A stretch of 38,460 nucleotides of DNA from a virus: positions 1 to 38,460 of the IMG/VR virus record IMGVR_UViG_3300039412_000416. One strand, written 5' to 3'. The position numbers and the translations under genes were made by a program. Under the pieces are notes generated by a model. The model was not told the DNA's origin and did not search any database. It saw only the letters and a list, made by a program, of their open reading frames with translations. Positions 1 to 7,400 of this stretch are shown in pieces; within the stretch, counting starts at the first letter, position 1; the number at the start of each line of letters is the position of its first letter.

Positions 1-4
1 TTTT

Positions 5-1636
5 ATGTCCGACCTTTCCGGCCAATTCGATCTGCGGAACTGGGAGCCGACGCCCAAGAACAAGCGTATCCGCATGAGCAGGGCGCCGAACCGGCTGCGC
101 GTGGGCGGCACCGGATCGAGCAAAAGCGCGGACATGCTGATGGAGGCGATTCAGAGCTACCTGCTCTACTGGGATGGACTGGCGGCGCTGTGGATTCGGC
201 GCAACTACGGCGACATGAAGGACTCGGAGATCAAGGACCTGCACGAGTTCATCCCCAACGAGCTCTTCAAATACAACAAACGCGACCACGAGGCCACCTT
301 TTACAACAAGAGCACGTTGACCTTCGGCCACATGGACAACAACTCGCTGAGCGACCTGAGCCAGTACCTGTCGGCGGCGTTTCCGCTGATCATCTTCAAC
401 GAGTGCGGGCAGATTGCCGGCGAGGCCTACGCCTGGATGAGCAGCCGCAACCGGCTGAATCCCGGCTGCAAGCTGAGCGTGCACGGCACGCTGCCGCGGC
501 CCACCATGCTGGCGGCGACCAACCCGGTGGGCCCGCACTGGCCGTGGTACAAGACACAGTTTGTGGAGAAGCGGCCCTGGGAGGCTCCCGAGGGCGCGAC
601 GGTGGACGACAGGGGGCGCTACTGGCTGGAGCGGGACGGGAAACCGGCGTGCGTGTACGATCCGGCCGACTGGGATTATGTGCACTCGACGCTCCTGGAC
701 AATCCCCACCTGATCAAGCGCGATCCCACGCTCTACCAGAGGCTGATGTCGACGTTGAACGCGGCGGACCGGGAGCGGCTGCTCTACGGCAACATGGACG
801 CGCAGAGCGGGCAGTACTTCGACTGCTGGGACCCGGATGTGCACGTGGTGGATCTCAGGACCGATCCCAGCGCGATCCGGTGGGACGCGAAGCAGGCGAA
901 GTGGTGCGGGCAGGACGCGGGGCGGGCGCACTACGGAAGCTGTTTCTGGTTTACGTGGGCCAAGGTGCGGCCGAAGCTGGGCGGCGAGTGGCGGGAAAAA
1001 ATCGTGGTCTATCGGGAGCGCGTGGAAAAAGGAAAGGACCAGGCCTGGTGGGCGGACGAGCTGGCGCGGTTGAGCGTGAACCGATGGGAGGGGTACGACC
1101 GGGACAACAATCCCGTGAAAAAGGGCGCGAAGGAGAAGATAGAAGCCATCTGGTACAGCCATGAGCAGTTTGCGCTGCGGATGGAGGCGCACTCGCCGGC
1201 CGAGGAGTACACGGCGCTCTTGGTGAAGCGGGGGCTGCCGGCGGTGAGCCGGGGAACGCGGGACCGGAAGGCGTCGGCGTCGATGGCCTACAACCTTTTC
1301 AACCGGCATGGGATTGTGATTCTGGCCGAGTGCGAGGAGCTGATCCGGGCGCTGCCGAGCCTGATGCGGGACGAGGCGGACCCGGAAGATGTGGTGAAGC
1401 GGGAGGACAGCGACACCACGCAGAAGGCGGACGACTGCTGGGACGGGTTCCGGCACGGGCTGTATGGTATGCTTTCGGGCAGGCCGGAAACCTACGAAGA
1501 GAAGACCCGCGAGATGGCAGCGGCGCAGCCGGACCCGTTCAAGCGCTGGTTTCTGGTGGCGCAGCGGCAAAGGCAGCAGGCGGCAACGCGGGTGATCGTG
1601 CCGGAGTACAAGCCGGTGTGGATGAAGGAATTGTGA
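5..1636 (+). CDS. Terminase large subunit (TerL)
   Basis: ATPase-nuclease motor that cuts concatemeric phage DNA and drives it through the portal into the prohead. In the 543 aa product I see a Walker-A-like P-loop GGTGSSKS at residues 34-41, a hydrophobic Walker B with catalytic acid LIIFNE at 128-133, and the coupling motif ATNP at 171-174. In the C-terminal half, WCGQDAGR (about 301-308, Asp304) looks like the first acidic residue of the RNase-H-like nuclease. The length fits the family. The ATG lies 4 nt from the window edge, so its ribosome site cannot be seen and an upstream start cannot be excluded. No small terminase subunit is in the window. Downstream comes a heptamer array and then a run of small genes. 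The family call is secure; the packaging type (headful or cohesive end) cannot be read here. Confidence 0.93.
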   Translation: MSDLSGQFDLRNWEPTPKNKRIRMSRAPNRLRVGGTGSSKSADMLMEAIQSYLLYWDGLAALWIRRNYGDMKDSEIKDLHEFIPNELFKYNKRDHEATFYNKSTLTFGHMDNNSLSDLSQYLSAAFPLIIFNECGQIAGEAYAWMSSRNRLNPGCKLSVHGTLPRPTMLAATNPVGPHWPWYKTQFVEKRPWEAPEGATVDDRGRYWLERDGKPACVYDPADWDYVHSTLLDNPHLIKRDPTLYQRLMSTLNAADRERLLYGNMDAQSGQYFDCWDPDVHVVDLRTDPSAIRWDAKQAKWCGQDAGRAHYGSCFWFTWAKVRPKLGGEWREKIVVYRERVEKGKDQAWWADELARLSVNRWEGYDRDNNPVKKGAKEKIEAIWYSHEQFALRMEAHSPAEEYTALLVKRGLPAVSRGTRDRKASASMAYNLFNRHGIVILAECEELIRALPSLMRDEADPEDVVKREDSDTTQKADDCWDGFRHGLYGMLSGRPETYEEKTREMAAAQPDPFKRWFLVAQRQRQQAATRVIVPEYKPVWMKEL

Positions 1637-1640
1637 GAAA

Positions 1641-1678
1641 GACAGGGACCGAGGGAACAAGGGAACGAGGGAACAAGA
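1641..1678. repeat. GGGAACA/GGGACC-type short tandem array
   Basis: Directly after the terminase stop, degenerate 7-8 bp units (GGGACCGA, GGGAACAA, GGGAACGA) are repeated. The same unit family recurs inside the scaffold gene (9036-9115) and at the start of the gene at 19535. Confidence 0.7.
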
Positions 1679-1693
1679 AAGCAGGAGCGTACA

Positions 1694-1897
1694 ATGGGTC
1701 CGACTTTGCGGTTTGTGCCGGGAGCGCGGCGAAGGAAGATACGGGTGGTGCGGCAGGTGATGCACCTGCTCGATACGCTGACTTATGCAGTGAGCAGCGG
1801 CACGGTGCGGCGGCATGAACCGAAGCGCGACCGGACGGTGAGCGCGCGGCAGTGGAAAAAACGACAGAAGGAGGCAAGGCGTGGAAATCAACAATGA
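1694..1897 (+). CDS. Small basic phage protein, unknown function
   Basis: A 67 aa, strongly basic protein rich in Arg and Lys (motifs RRRKIR and RQWKKRQKEARRG), with no domain I recognise. The start is supported by CAGGAG about 8 nt upstream. The stop overlaps the next tiny reading frame by 17 nt, typical of a tightly packed phage gene cluster. The charge suggests nucleic acid contact, but that is inference only. A longer frame at 1330-1818 in another phase is a shadow of the terminase gene. Confidence 0.6.
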   Translation: MGPTLRFVPGARRRKIRVVRQVMHLLDTLTYAVSSGTVRRHEPKRDRTVSARQWKKRQKEARRGNQQ

Positions 1898-1976
1898 GAT
1901 CAAGTTGGTCAACGCAATCTGTGAATTTTTGCAGGGACTGATGGCATTTTTCCGGGAATTGGCACAAAAACCGTAA
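1881..1976 (+). CDS. 31-aa peptide behind a strong ribosome site
   Basis: A GTG start is preceded by AAGGAGG, among the best Shine-Dalgarno sequences in the window, with about 6 nt spacing. The frame encodes a 31 aa peptide (begins VEINNEIKLV, ends ELAQKP) with an amphipathic/hydrophobic middle (FLQGLMAFF). It overlaps the end of the 67 aa gene, so translation is probably coupled. The function is unknown. The strong ribosome site is the main reason for calling it a gene. Confidence 0.5.
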   Translation: MEINNEIKLVNAICEFLQGLMAFFRELAQKP

Positions 1977-1986
1977 CGGAACGGCG

Positions 1987-2022
1987 GCTGCTAGAAGTTA
2001 GCGGCTAGAAGCTGCTCTTAGC
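1987..2022. repeat. AGAAGCT-type heptamer array
   Basis: GCTGCTAGAAGTTAGCGGCT followed by further TAGAAGCT-like units lies between two small genes. It belongs to the same family as the arrays at 2357, 4415, 10192, 11235, 12992, 13674 and 15508. Confidence 0.65.
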
Positions 2023-2036
2023 AGGGGAGATGCGGC

Positions 2037-2354
2037 ATGTGGGTTGACAGGGAAGCCTGGGAACTGTTGAAGGATGAGCTGAAACATCAGCGAGCGGTGA
2101 ATCTCAGCCTTGGCGCGAAGCTCGACGAACTGGAGAAGCACCACCGGAAGCAGGAGGATGCGCGGGCGCAGGACGCGCGGGAGATCGAGCGGCTGGCCGG
2201 CGAACTGAAGCTGCGTGAGACTTGGGGGCTGGAGAACTCCACGCTCAAGGCAGAGAATGAAACCCTCAAGAGGAATCGAACGCTGCCGCCGCAGATGCCA
2301 GCGTGGGCGCGGGATGTGGACTGGTCGCGCGTCGAAGGGGCGCCGCAGACGTAA
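2037..2354 (+). CDS. Coiled-coil phage protein, unknown function
   Basis: A 105 aa protein. Residues about 5-75 are almost entirely helical heptads with alternating Leu and charged residues (ELKHQRAVNLSL, KLDELEKHH, EIERLAGELKL, STLKAENETLK), predicting a coiled coil. The tail is Pro/Trp-containing (LPPQMPAWARDVDW). AGGGGAG about 8 nt before the ATG sets the start. It sits between two heptamer arrays in the small-gene run between terminase and portal. A structural or assembly-chaperone role is possible but not shown by the sequence. Confidence 0.7.
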   Translation: MWVDREAWELLKDELKHQRAVNLSLGAKLDELEKHHRKQEDARAQDAREIERLAGELKLRETWGLENSTLKAENETLKRNRTLPPQMPAWARDVDWSRVEGAPQT

Positions 2355-2356
2355 GA

Positions 2357-2424
2357 CAGCCTCTAGCTGCTAGCTTCTAGCTCCTAGCTGGAGGCTAAAG
2401 GCTAAAGGCTAGAAGCTAGGAGCT
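2357..2424. repeat. Inverted pair of AGCTNCT/AGAAGCT heptamer arrays carrying a ribosome site
   Basis: The left half reads AGCTNCT-type units and the right half their complements (GGCTAAA, GGCTAGAAGCTAGGAGCT), so the transcript could fold into one long imperfect hairpin. The last unit contains AGGAG (2418-2422), 8 nt before the ATG of the next gene. Confidence 0.7.
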
Positions 2425-2430
2425 GTACTG

Positions 2431-2826
2431 ATGAGCTACAAAGCCACGGACGGAAAGGTTTTCCAGCACGGGGGACAGTTCCGCAAGTACCAGGACTGGC
2501 TGGACACGGAATCGAAGGCTCCCACGGGCCGGAATCACGAGCAGGGCGTGAAGGATCACGGGCTGCCGCGGCGGGTGATCATCGACAACGAGGGTGGAGG
2601 GCGTCACCGGGTGACGATGATCCACGCGGACGGGGAGAAGAGCACGAGCGTACACCCGGAGGCCTACCGGGCGATGGACGTGGCGCGGGAGACGTATGTG
2701 CCGCCGCCGCCGGAGGCGATCCAAACGCACGCGCGGGCCAGGGTACACCCGGTGGGCGAGAAGGAAGTGAAGCGGATTCGGGAAGAGGACGGGGAGAAGG
2801 TGGAGGAGACAGCACCTAGCTCTTAG
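2431..2826 (+). CDS. Hypothetical phage protein
   Basis: A 131 aa protein with no recognised domain. It contains HGLPRRVIIDNEGGGRHRVTMIHADG (residues about 43-68, shown here in outline only) and a Pro-rich PPPPEA followed by a charged C-terminus. Its Shine-Dalgarno (AGGAG, 8 nt before the ATG) lies inside the preceding heptamer array. Its last residues (Pro-Ser-Ser) and stop codon lie in the following array, so both ends of the gene are set by repeat DNA. It belongs to the accessory run between terminase and portal. Confidence 0.65.
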   Translation: MSYKATDGKVFQHGGQFRKYQDWLDTESKAPTGRNHEQGVKDHGLPRRVIIDNEGGGRHRVTMIHADGEKSTSVHPEAYRAMDVARETYVPPPPEAIQTHARARVHPVGEKEVKRIREEDGEKVEETAPSS

Positions 2827-2864
2827 CCTTTAGCTATTAGCTATAAGCTAACGGCTAAAAGCTG
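2811..2864. repeat. TAGCTNT/GCTAAAA heptamer array
   Basis: Units TAGCTCT, TAGCCTT, TAGCTAT and TAGCTAT are followed by the complementary AAGCTAACGGCTAAAAGCT. The stop codon of the upstream gene is its first TAG in frame. It is inverted in layout, like 2357-2424. Confidence 0.65.
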
Positions 2865-2878
2865 CTTTTGGAGGGACT

Positions 2879-3127
2879 ATGTTCGAGCGCATGATGAAGG
2901 GCGGCCCGGTGAAGGAGCGGGCGGTGGAGGCGGTGCAACTGGATACGCCGGGCGAGACAGGCGATGCTGTACCGCGAGGTCGGGGCTTCGTGAGGGGTTA
3001 CAGCGGGCGGCTGGGCGCGAAGAAGCCCGAGGACGTGGAGCAGCCGGAGGGTTGGAAGATGGGTCCGATTGCGCGGATGGGGGCGCGGCTGCTGAGGGAA
3101 CCGGGGCTGCGGGATCGCGGCTTTTAG
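2879..3127 (+). CDS. Hypothetical small phage protein
   Basis: An 82 aa basic, Gly/Arg-rich protein (RGRGFVRGYSGRLGAKKPEDVEQ region, about residues 33-55) without a recognised domain. TTTTGGAGGG, about 6 nt before the ATG, is a clear ribosome site. It is flanked by two repeat arrays, and composition and codon use match its neighbours. Function unknown. Confidence 0.6.
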   Translation: MFERMMKGGPVKERAVEAVQLDTPGETGDAVPRGRGFVRGYSGRLGAKKPEDVEQPEGWKMGPIARMGARLLREPGLRDRGF

Positions 3128-3132
3128 CCGCG

Positions 3133-3166
3133 ATTCAGGTGTCAGGTTTCAGGGAACAGGGATCAG
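3133..3166. repeat. GGTTTCA/GGAACAG short tandem array
   Basis: TTCAGGTGTCAGGTTTCAGG is followed by GAACAGGGATCAG: units of about 7 bp, a different flavour from the AGAAGCT family. The same flavour is found at 9889 and 19089, and in reverse orientation at 32141. Confidence 0.65.
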
Positions 3167-3179
3167 CCCGGAGGCGGCG

Positions 3180-3422
3180 ATGGTGACTGCGGATTGTTTG
3201 GGTAAGAAGGTGCGGTTGGCTTTCTCGGACGGGTCGACGCAGGGAGTGGGGCAGGCAGTTGGATTTTGCGATGCGCCGATGGTGATGATTCAGGATGAGG
3301 CTGGGGAACAGGCCTGGTGGCGCGCGGACATGGCGGAGGTGCTGCCGGCAGGGCTGCTGCTGAGGTTTCCGAGCAGGAAGGAGGTCCGATGGAGAGGCCG
3401 AAAACCGTTGTCTGCTTATTGA
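3180..3422 (+). CDS. Hypothetical phage protein, small beta-rich
   Basis: An 80 aa protein. The pattern KKVRLAFSDGSTQGVG, then QAVGFCDAPMVMIQDEAG, then WWRADMAEVL looks like a short beta-barrel, but no named family is recognised. CCCGGAGG sits about 6 nt before the ATG. The 3' end overlaps the next gene by 34 nt, so the C-terminal dozen residues share DNA with the next gene's ribosome site and start. Confidence 0.55.
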   Translation: MVTADCLGKKVRLAFSDGSTQGVGQAVGFCDAPMVMIQDEAGEQAWWRADMAEVLPAGLLLRFPSRKEVRWRGRKPLSAY

Positions 3423-3607
3423 GGGGCTCTAAAAATCCTGAGATCGGCGATATAGTGCGGTTCGCGCACTCCATGGCCGATCTGGATGCCGGTAAACTTT
3501 CCGGGACAGCCAGGATCTTCTCGATTGTACGAGGCGAGTACTTGATTGAATGTGAGATCGATGAACTGCCCGCTGGAGTGACATCAGAGGACATTGTTGC
3601 CGTGTAA
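3389..3607 (+). CDS. Hypothetical phage protein
   Basis: A 72 aa protein beginning MERPKTVVCLLRG. The start is chosen at this ATG rather than an upstream in-frame one (3317) because AAGGAGG ends 5 nt before it. The body (GDIVRFAHSM, LSGTARIFSIVRGEYLIECEI) looks like a small beta protein ending in TSEDIVAV. Lower GC than its neighbours in places. Function unknown. It is followed after 6 nt by the Cys-rich gene. Confidence 0.6.
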   Translation: MERPKTVVCLLRGSKNPEIGDIVRFAHSMADLDAGKLSGTARIFSIVRGEYLIECEIDELPAGVTSEDIVAV

Positions 3608-3613
3608 GGGAAT

Positions 3614-3841
3614 ATGAGCGCATCCGAAAAGAGCATCGGGACGGAGAAGAGCGGCTACGCGGGGCCGGAGAACGGGCCATTTGCCTGCGCCAACTGCGGG
3701 CATTTTAGCTGGACCGGGCACTGCGACCACTCCAAGGTGATCGAGGACGCGGAAAACGGCGAGCCGGGGCTGAGTTTGAATAAGGGCGGCAAGGCGCGGG
3801 TCGAGCCGGGAGGGTGCTGTAATGAGTTTCGGCAGAAGTAA
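3614..3841 (+). CDS. Small Cys-rich, probably metal-binding phage protein
   Basis: A 75 aa protein. Cysteines and histidines are spaced as CANCGHF (residues about 26-32), GHCDH (36-40) and GGCCNEF near the C-terminus. That CxxC...CxH...CC layout suggests a zinc site or small iron-sulfur fold. I have seen this pattern in small tailed-phage proteins of unknown role. No strong Shine-Dalgarno is present (GTAAGGGAAT just upstream). The metal site is inferred from the residues alone. Confidence 0.6.
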   Translation: MSASEKSIGTEKSGYAGPENGPFACANCGHFSWTGHCDHSKVIEDAENGEPGLSLNKGGKARVEPGGCCNEFRQK

Positions 3842-3924
3842 GCGGGGTTAGCGGAGCTAGCGGGGCTAGCGGAGTTAGGGGAGGCGCTTTTTACTGACCA
3901 CTGTTCACTGAAAACTGTGAACTG
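3842..3924. repeat. Mixed short tandem arrays (GCGGAGCTA and TTCACTGAAAACTG types)
   Basis: GCGGGGTTA, GCGGAGCTA, GCGGGGCTA and GCGGAGTTA are four roughly 9-bp units. They are followed by ACTGACCACTGTTCACTG and AAAACTGTGAACTG, i.e. 7-bp TGAACAC/TGAAAAC-type units. It fills the gap before a small gene with a strong ribosome site. Confidence 0.65.
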
Positions 3925-3941
3925 CGACCGGAGGGAGCGAC

Positions 3942-4133
3942 ATGGCGGGCAAATGGATCCAGAATTCGACCGAGCGGATGAAGGAAAAAGGTACCGAGGG
4001 CAGTTTTACTCGAATCGCACGCCGGATGGGCATGAGCACCGGCGCGGCGGCGCGCAGGATCATGGCCAACAAGGATGAGTACCAGGCTTCGACGGTCAAA
4101 AAAGCGAATTGGGCCAAAAACGTGGCCGGGTGA
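3942..4133 (+). CDS. Small basic phage protein with helix-turn-helix-like middle
   Basis: A 63 aa, Lys/Arg-rich protein. The segment SFTRIARRMGMSTGAAARRI (residues 22-41) has the spacing of a small DNA-binding helix pair; no family is named with confidence. GGAGGG lies 7 nt before the ATG. It is the last clearly supported gene before the portal region. A short basic phage protein of this shape is familiar near portal genes, but its role is not known to me. Confidence 0.6.
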   Translation: MAGKWIQNSTERMKEKGTEGSFTRIARRMGMSTGAAARRIMANKDEYQASTVKKANWAKNVAG

Positions 4134-4142
4134 GTACTAAAG

Positions 4143-4158
4143 TGTTTCACGTGGAACG
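4143..4158. promoter_or_regulatory. parS-like 16-mer
   Basis: TGTTTCACGTGGAACG matches the chromosomal parS palindrome (TGTTTCACGTGGAACA in one orientation) at 15 of 16 positions, only the last base differing. parS is the nucleation site for the CTPase ParB. No ParA or ParB gene is in the window, so any function would depend on the host protein. It lies in the 319-nt gap before the portal gene. A 13-codon frame crosses it but has no ribosome site. Confidence 0.45.
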
Positions 4159-4189
4159 CTTTGGTAAGGGAATGGAAAGGTAGGGCGCT

Positions 4190-4300
4190 TTGCGAGGATC
4201 TGATCTAACCGAGAAGCAGCTTAAAGCTGCGAAGGAGTACATTTTGCTTCGGCGAGTCGCCGATGGTGGCCCGGATCTGAGCGATGGGGCTCAGCTTTAG
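4190..4300 (+). CDS. Possible 36-aa peptide (TTG start)
   Basis: A frame reads LRGSDLTEKQLKAAKEYILL and continues to GAQL with coding-like helical character. The start would be TTG with only a weak AAAGG upstream. The stop TAG is directly followed by the ATG of the next small frame. It may instead be a remnant of a longer gene. Confidence 0.3.
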   Translation: MRGSDLTEKQLKAAKEYILLRRVADGGPDLSDGAQL

Positions 4301-4420
4301 ATGAGTTTTCAGAGTTTGGTGATGTTGGTGGCCGAATATGGGGCCTTGAGGGCCGGGAGCGTGGCAAAAGGTGGCAGCGTTGAAGAGCCCGGCGAAGTTT
4401 ACCTTACCGGGATGGGCTAA
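4301..4420 (+). CDS. Possible 39-aa peptide, coupled to the previous one
   Basis: The ATG immediately follows the preceding stop codon (TAG-ATG), suggesting coupled translation. The product starts MSFQSLVMLVAEYGALRAG and ends LTGMG, with its stop at the edge of the heptamer array before the portal gene. There is no independent Shine-Dalgarno. Weakly supported. Confidence 0.3.
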   Translation: MSFQSLVMLVAEYGALRAGSVAKGGSVEEPGEVYLTGMG

Positions 4421-4446
4421 AAGCTAAAAGCTAGAAGCTAGGAGCT
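4415..4446. repeat. AGAAGCT heptamer array that supplies the portal ribosome site
   Basis: Units GCTAAAA, GCTAAAA, GCTAGAA and GCTAGGA run in one orientation. The last unit provides AGGAG (4440-4444), 8 nt before the portal ATG. The same arrangement and spacing occur at 2418-2431. Confidence 0.7.
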
Positions 4447-4452
4447 TGAACC

Positions 4453-7400
4453 ATGGCAACCCAGGCAGTGAGCTACACGCAGAGCCCGTTTCCGTCTGGT
4501 GACGGGACGGGGCAGGCGCAGGACGAGGAGGAGCAAGAGCCGAAGATGCCGCAGTTCGATCCCGGCGAGCTGGCGCCGTTCTGGGCCTCGCCGCACGAAC
4601 CGGCGCAGCTCTCGGAGGATGCGGAAAAACAACTGTGGCGGCTCTGCGATCTGGTGGGCAACAAGGACGTGGCGGCGCGGCGCTGGGAGGTGGAGCAGAG
4701 CTGGGAGGCACGGCTCTACGACCATGGTTACCAGTATCTACTGCCACGCAAGGGGGGCGGCTGGGTGATGCCGCCCTTCGCAACCAACTACAACCGCGCC
4801 GGCTCGAACCAGAACAGCAGGAAGTGGTACGGCTACGAGACCAATATTTATTCGAGCTACGGAGAGATCATCACAGCGGCGCTGACGCGGGACATTCCCG
4901 CGGTGCGCTTTGAGCCGCAGGATCCCACCAGCGATGGCGACATTACGGCGGCGCGGGCGGCGACGAAGTATTCCCGGTTGTTTGCGCGGGCCAATGACCT
5001 GCTGGACTTGCAGCACCAGCTTGTGTACTACCTGAGAAACGATGGGCGAGCGCTGGTGGTGGTGGATCACATACTCGATGCGCAGCGGTTTGGGCGGCAG
5101 AAGTTGCAGGAGCCGGTGGTTCCCGAGAACGCTTCGGCGGAGAGCGAGCACCCGGCCATCTGGCTGGTGCGGCACGGCGAGACGGAGGCGAATGCCGACG
5201 GCAAGGCGCGGGGGCGACTTGAAATCCCATTGGATGAGCGCGGCGAGCGGCAGGCGGATCGCGCGGCGGACTGGCTGAAGCAGAGGCGCGTGGCGCGGAT
5301 CGTGAGCAGTCCGGTGGAGCGCAGCCTGGAGACGGCGCGGGCGGTGGCGCAGGCCACGGGCGCACCGGTGGAGATGGACGACCGGCTGGCCAGCCTGAAC
5401 ATCGGCGACCTGGCCGGCGAGGATGGGCAGGCGGCGCAGGGCGAGATCGAGCGCTACGAGGAAGAGCCGGACACGTCGATGCCGGGCGGAGAATCGTTCA
5501 ACGAGTTCAAGGCGCGGATCGAGGATGCGCTGACAGAGTTGCTCGATTCGGCAACGCCCGATGCGCCGGTGGCGATTGTGACGCACGATTCGGTGATCAC
5601 GGAGATCTTCCGGCTGCTGATGGGCGATGATATTCCAGTAGGCGGGCAGGTGCCGCCGGGCGGCGTGGCGGCGGTGGAGGCGAATCCCGATGGAAGCTGG
5701 GCGGCGCATACTGCCTTTCCGGCCATCGCTCCCGAGCCGGCGCGCAGCCGGACGCGGGGCCTGCCGCGCGGGCGCGAGATTGCCGAGGCCTACGGAAAGC
5801 TGGAACACAAGGTCCCTATCAACGCCATGACGCTGAGCGACTGCCCATTTGTGCAGGTGAGCAAAGAGTACGACTTCGCCTACGTGAAGGGCATGTTCCC
5901 GGACAAGGCGGACAAGATCAAGCCGGGATCGGCGGGCGCGGGCGAGAACGAGCTGGACCGGATTGCCCGGATCAACGTGGCGCTGGCTCTGGAAGCGAGC
6001 TACGTGACGGGCGATTCCATGGTGCGCGACTGCACGGTGCAGAGGACGTGGTTCCGGCCGTCGATGTTTATGGAAGTGGAAGACCTGAACGTGCGCGCGG
6101 AGCTGCTGAACGAGTTCCCGGACGGCTGCCTAGTGGTGATTGCGGGCGAGGCCTTCATTTTTGCGCGGCAGGAGTCGATCGACGACCACTGTACGCTGAT
6201 TCAGGCCTTTCCGGGCTCGGGCATGAACCGGCCCAGCCTGTGCTCGAAGCTGTTGAGCGTGCAGAAGCGGGTGAACAACTGGATCGACCTCTTGAACGAT
6301 TACTTCATCCGCTGCGTGCCTGCGCGATGGTTCAACGTGGCGCTGGGCGACCCTAATCAGATCAAGGAATCCGCCAGCACGCCGGGGCCGATGATTCCCT
6401 ATGATGCCAGCAGTTTGCAGAATCAGGCCGCGACAGGGATTACACCGGTCTGGGTGGAACCGGCGCCGCAGCAGAATCCGGCGATGTGGGACGCGATCAT
6501 GCAGTTTATCAACGGACTGGCGCAACTGGTGAGCGGAGCATTGCCGAGTTTGTTTGGCGCGCCGTCGAACACGGACGCCTCGAGCGGGGTGGCGGTGGCG
6601 ATCCAGAGAGACCAGGCGCTGGGGCGGCTGGGGACGCCGTGGCACGCCATGCAAGTGGGAACGGCCAGCTATTTTGCGCAGGCGGCGCGGCTGGCGGCAA
6701 GGATGCGCACGGAGCCGATCTGCGGCATGGACGGGGACACGGCGGTGCGGTTGGAGATCAGCGAATTGAAGGGCCAGGTGCTGGCGTTTCCGGAGAACGG
6801 TGCGAACTTCCCCGAGAGCTGGGTGCAAAAGCAGAGCCGCTACCAGACACTGCTGATGGACGCCGGAAATCCGCTGGTGGCGCAGTTCCTGAGCGCGACG
6901 CCGCTAAACATGCGGACGGCGGTGCGCATGGCGGGGATTGAAGAGCTGGAGATGCCGCAGGCGGATGCATGGGAGAAGCAGGTAGGCGAGATCGAGATCC
7001 TGATGCGGGCGGAGCCGGCGCCCAACCCGGCGCAGCAGCAGGCGCTGGCAGCGGCTGAGCAGCTTGGCGCGCAGGCGCAGGGGATGGCGCAGGGCGCGGC
7101 GACCCCGGAGCAGGCTAATGCGGCGCGGCAGGGAGCCGCTGCGGCGGAACAGGCGAAGCGGGCGGCGCAGGCGATGCCGCCGATGGTGAGTTCGCTGCCG
7201 GTGGACGCGGATTGTGACGATCACGCGACGGAGATGCAGACCTGCCTGTGGTGGCTGAACTCGCCGGCGGGGCGGGCGATGAAGAGCGGCAGCCCTGAAG
7301 AGCGGGCGGGGTGGCTGAACGTGAAGCTGCACATGCTGGCGCACAAGGCCAATGTGCCGCCGCCGACGCCGCCCATGAAGCCGGTGACGGTGACGGCGAA

